A stretch of DNA of 24,598 nucleotides from Priapulus caudatus (lineage: Eukaryota > Priapulida > Priapulimorpha > Priapulimorphida > Priapulidae), in contig NW_014577304.1 in NCBI RefSeq assembly GCF_000485595.1, positions 130,380 to 154,977 of the forward strand, written 5' to 3'. Made by a program: the position numbers and the translations under genes. Below the pieces are notes generated by a model, which saw nothing but the letters and a program-made list of their open reading frames with translations, searched no databases and had not been told where the DNA came from. Shown piece by piece: positions 21,467 to 24,598 of this stretch; the first letter of the stretch is position 1, and each line of letters starts with the position of its first letter.

Positions 21467-21654
21467 GTAAATTACCGTAAATGCGCGCCGCGCGGCTTCT
21501 CTCCTGCTATTCGAGCGCTTGCAGTGTTCTCGGGCGGCGCCGCCCGACGCGGCCAGTATATATACAGCGTGATATTATATAACATGTTGCGCAGGTCGCC
21601 GTTTATGGGTGATAGATGTGTATGCGAGAGCAGGAGTGCAGCAGGCCTGTGTAT

Positions 21655-21825
21655 GTGAGAGAGGCACGTGCAGCACGTGTGTGTGTGCTGTGTGTGTCGT
21701 GTGTGTTAGTGTTGTGTGTCGTGTGCCTGTGAGGTGCCGTGCGTGCGTGGTGCGTGCAGTGCCTGTGGCGTGCGTCGCTGCTCGTCGCCGCTGCGTGCGT
21801 GCGTGCGTGCGTATGTGTGTGCTTG
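21655..21825. repeat. GT/GTGC-rich degenerate microsatellite
   Basis: Interrupted GTGTGC and CGTGCGTG words are present. Unique AT-balanced DNA without a supported gene lies at 21826-22080. Confidence 0.8.
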
Positions 21826-22094
21826 GTTTCACTATTCCGCTTTTGCGTCTAAGTTCTTTCTTCGCGCGATCTTTTCTTCGCTTCGGCTCAGGTCACTAAC
21901 CGCAGTTTCTCGCTTGCTTCTAATACAGTCATTGGTTTCGCACGAGAAATAGGCATTATTTATTGGACCTTCGTGTCTTAGAATTCGGTTTTATTTTCTT
22001 ATAGTAATTCAAATTGCGAAGTACAGCCTTAGCATAATGTATGCGTGTGAGTGGCGTGGTATGCCGCGACGTGCGGTGCTGTGCGCTGGCTGTT

Positions 22095-22097
22095 GTG

Positions 22098-22130
<33 letters not shown>

Positions 22131-22235
22131 TCCGTGTGCGCATGTGTGTTGTGGATTTCTGTGTGTGGTGTGTGTGGTGTGTCGTGCTGTGTGCATGGTG
22201 TGTGTGTGCTGTTGTGTGTGTGCTGCGTACGGTAC
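22095..22235. repeat. GT-rich degenerate microsatellite
   Basis: A clean GT run near 22099-22122 is followed by GTGTGGTGT variants. Three overlapping Cys/Val plus-strand frames are repeat translations. 22236-22460 is unique sequence with no supported gene. Confidence 0.85.
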
Positions 22236-22464
22236 TGCGGAGAGTGGGCATGCCTGTCTGCAGCAGTGCTGTCTGCTGTTGTGACAGTACCTGAGTAACA
22301 ATCGGCCCTCTAGTCACTAGCATACCGCTAGACAGATTAAGGGTTAAACAGTTCAACCACTGACTATTAGGTTGATTAACAACGATGAAATCATTTCATC
22401 TGGCTGTATACGTCGTTACGTACATCCTGCGTAAATTTAAATTTATATATCTATCTATCCGCTC

Positions 22465-22648
22465 TCGCTTTTCTCTCTCTCTATCTCTTTGTACTCTCGC
22501 CCTCTCTCTCTGCTCCCTCTCTCTCTGCTATCTCTTTGTGCTCTCGCGCCTCTCTCTCTCTCTCTCGCCTCTCTCTCTCTTCTCGTCTCTCTCATCTCTC
22601 TCTCTCTCTCTCTCTCTCTCGCTCTATATTATCATATATATATATATA
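22465..22648. repeat. CT-rich microsatellite ending in (AT)n
   Basis: CT runs with GTA/GCC interruptions run to 22622, then an AT run to 22648. Unique sequence without a supported gene fills 22649-23255. Confidence 0.9.
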
Positions 22649-23262
22649 TGACGTTGCTGGCAGGTGTGTTTATGACATGCAGGTGTGATCACCAGGGCTC
22701 GCTACTCTCCTGCTTTCTCATCAAGGGCACAAGAGTACAACCTGATTTAATTTCTCCCGCAACCCGTTTTAGAACCAGCCAGCACACATCGCTTTTAATT
22801 ACACCCGATAAAATCCGATTAACAAATAACGAGGGCACGCATGCACGCTAACGCCGAGCACACGCGGTAATTTGTCATCTCGAGTGACATGTCGGCGGGG
22901 TGAGCGCGAGTGTTTGATCTTGTTCATAACATGCGAGTGTTAGCTCTCGCGTGCTGCACGCGAAACAACGAGGTACTTTCACGCTTTATATCTCCGCTCT
23001 CGTCTCTTCTCATCGACCTCTGATTCGACTTTCCCGGCGTGCGTGACGGATCAGCTCGCTCCAGTTTTATTATTAGAGTCGCACAAGAAAAAACCTTTGG
23101 TTATGCGGGGAATCGCGTCGGAAACCGGATGCGCGGCTGTCCGTTGCTGCTGCTGGCGGCGATGCGTTGGTATGACAACGACATTTTTATATTTGCTATA
23201 TAATGGTCTCAGCGACATCGAGGACACATCTGTTGCATTAAACATATAAAATAGAATATATA

Positions 23263-23301
23263 ATCAAGAGCTAATAATATATACGTATTATTAGCTGTTG
23301 A
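23263..23301. repeat. Hairpin element, copy 2 of a dispersed pair
   Basis: The arms are ATCAAGAGCTAATAATA at 23263-23279 and its reverse complement, with one mismatch, ending at 23301, around a 6-nt spacer. They match the arms of the element at 1043-1079, and AT microsatellite follows directly in both copies. Confidence 0.65.
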
Positions 23302-23305
23302 ATAT

Positions 23306-23338
<33 letters not shown>

Positions 23339-23352
23339 GATATAGATAGAAT

Positions 23353-23378
23353 AGATATAGAATCTCTATTCTATATCT
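23353..23378. repeat. Perfect hairpin, 11-bp arms, CTCT loop
   Basis: AGATATAGAAT at 23353-23363 and ATTCTATATCT at 23368-23378 enclose a CTCT tetraloop. It lies about 50 bp beyond the copy-2 hairpin, across an AT microsatellite, and could be part of the same element. Confidence 0.5.
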
Positions 23379-23439
23379 TTGGTTGTACAGTCAACAACTA
23401 TGCTGTAAATACTGCCAGCCACAAACTCCTCGATTTACT

Positions 23440-23535
23440 ACTGCTGCAATCCGCTGCCACTGCTGCAATCCATAGCTACTCCCGCTTACAACTGCTGCAA
23501 TGTGCAACCGCTGCAATCTACAGCAACTGCAATCT
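23440..23535. repeat. Degenerate CTGCTGCAATC repeat
   Basis: Variants of CTGCTGCAATC or CCGCTGCAATC recur about six times at uneven spacing. Confidence 0.6.
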
Positions 23536-23573
23536 AAACCCACAGCGTATACTAATTACATCACATCACGAGT

Positions 23574-23606
23574 GAATAATAATTGAAATATATTCCATTA
23601 TTATTC
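23574..23606. repeat. 33-bp near-perfect palindrome
   Basis: The outer arms GAATAATAAT (23574-23583) and ATTATTATTC (23597-23606) are perfect. The 13-bp centre is itself largely self-complementary, with only two mismatched pairs in the whole. Confidence 0.6.
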
Positions 23607-23804
23607 ATTCCTGATCACATCAATCTTGAACCTACAACTAAACCGCTGAGCGTTTCTGTTCACGCGGTTACGAAAATCTGAGACATGAACACGCGTAAGC
23701 GATCGAACCTACGTCACATAGAGAACTTTCTGACACTCCCCCGATGCCACCCCTGACGACAAGCTCTTCATAGGAGTGAAAACTCCACCTTCTACCCACC
23801 GGAA

Positions 23805-24136
23805 CTTGGAGCGTTTCAATAAAATATAATGCTAAATAAATACGAAATCTATTTCCTACCAAAGTCTTAATGTTTCTCTACTCTCTTTCGCCTATTATTG
23901 CCGACAATTTCCTGTAAATGCCGTCCTATAATTGCTCTATAGAGCTCTCTATATATGTGTCAGTGTGCAGCAGCGTGCGCGCGGTGTACATGCGTGTTGC
24001 AGAGGAGCATTTGGACGGCATTTTAACAGGAAATTGTCGGCAATAATAGGCGAAAGAAAGTAGAGAAACATTAAGACTTTGGTAGGAAATAGATTTCGTA
24101 TTTATTTAGCATTATATTTTATTGAAACGCTCCAAG
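23805..24136. mobile_element. MITE-like foldback element with about 122-bp inverted arms
   Basis: The left arm at 23805-23926 starts CTTGGAGCGTTTCAATAAAA. It is matched by the reverse complement of 24013-24136, with one substitution and one 2-bp indel. The 86-bp spacer contains CTCTATAGAG and GT/GCGC-rich sequence. Arms this long and similar, with no open frame, suit a non-autonomous inverted-repeat DNA element. The 9-mer CTTCTACCC occurs 7-8 bp outside both ends (23789-23797 and 24145-24153) and might be a target-site duplication of the Mutator type, with eroded ends. The offset makes this uncertain. Confidence 0.6.
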
Positions 24137-24139
24137 TGT

Positions 24140-24505
24140 CTGTGCTTCTACCCGCGCTCCCACCTCTATCTCTCTCTACCTACATGAGTAGCCGCTGCAA
24201 CCACGTCGCTGTGAAAATGGCCACGTTGTGCGCGTGACCTCACGTTCGGACGGAGGAGAAAAGAAGCAAGAGCCATGAAGGCAATTTGCCTCCTCCCCCT
24301 TCTCCCCCCGCCGTGAAAGGGACTGCACTGTTTCCCGACTTTCTTTTCGCTTTTGAAATCGCAACCGCCGCGGTGCGAGGTGGGCGGGCGTGGTCGGTGT
24401 GCTGACCCGCCCCTGCGGCCACCCCCGTGCAGCCACGCAGGACAGGCTAGCGTACTATTAGTGTGCATACAAACCATAGCGGCGGCCATTCTCAACTAAT
24501 ATCAT
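24140..24505. other. GC-rich stretch without a supported gene
   Basis: Three overlapping minus-strand frames occur. The longest starts in GAGAATGGCCGCCGC near 24490, a CpG-promoter-like start context, and a donor-like GTGAGG lies near 24241. No domain or second exon supports a gene. Confidence 0.3.
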
Positions 24506-24506
24506 A

Positions 24507-24518
24507 CACACACACACG

Positions 24519-24598
<80 letters not shown>
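24507..24598. repeat. (CA)n microsatellite with (CG)n core at the window edge
   Basis: CA repeat with an alternating CG block near 24517-24527 runs to the last base. Its true length is unknown. Confidence 0.95.

Noticed and set aside
22235-22356. Gln-rich minus-strand frame (VLSQQQTALLQTG)
   Set aside because: Short, no ATG in good context, weak splice borders, and it runs into the GT microsatellite.

Overview
The window looks like nuclear DNA of an invertebrate animal. It has spliced exons with GT..AG junctions, a very high density of micro- and minisatellites, no sign of bacterial gene packing, and CpG-rich stretches that are not depleted. I cannot name the species. No virus, bacterial operon, CRISPR array, rRNA or recognisable tRNA gene was seen.

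The only gene I can support well lies on the minus strand. It encodes an uncharacterised scaffold-type protein with two SH3 domains. Reading 5' to 3' on the minus strand, the model has four exons: 15306-15077, 14738-14652, 6996-6883 and a 3.1 kb terminal exon from 6231 to a stop at 3118. The three internal junctions are all phase 0, so the frame stays open through 1180 codons. The first exon shown begins in phase 1, so the true start lies further upstream. A possible start exon sits at 15808-15746, but its phase does not fit directly. The terminal exon carries an atypical SH3 domain at its start, a roughly 890-residue disordered Pro/Ser/Thr/Gly-rich linker with SH3-ligand-like PxxP motifs, and a canonical SH3 domain near the C terminus.

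Layout by region: 1-430, 52-bp satellite. 497-513, C17 tract. 900-1340, AT-rich microsatellites and a hairpin element. 1612-2115, degenerate minisatellite with a 40-bp palindromic core. 2115-2790, AT-rich sequence without a supported gene and with possible poly(A) signals for the SH3 gene. 2796-3140, 122-bp tandem repeat overlapping the 3' end of the SH3 gene. 3118-15306, the SH3 gene; its 7.65 kb intron holds a 4.1 kb array of a 30-bp minisatellite. 15310-19790, mostly simple repeats (GT, CT, CA, ACATA), broken by a homeodomain-site-rich stretch near 16.6-16.8 kb and a doubtful open frame near 17.2-17.5 kb. 19800-21480, two GC-rich, promoter-like stretches, including a candidate plus-strand first exon at 21440. 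21480-24598, more simple repeats, several hairpins, a 0.33 kb inverted-repeat element, and a terminal (CA)n tract.

Several arrays (1-430, 8784-12910, 18595-19785) carry scattered one-base insertions and deletions in nearly every unit. This looks more like uncorrected long-read error than inherited variation. Both window ends lie in tandem repeats, which fits a contig broken at repeats.
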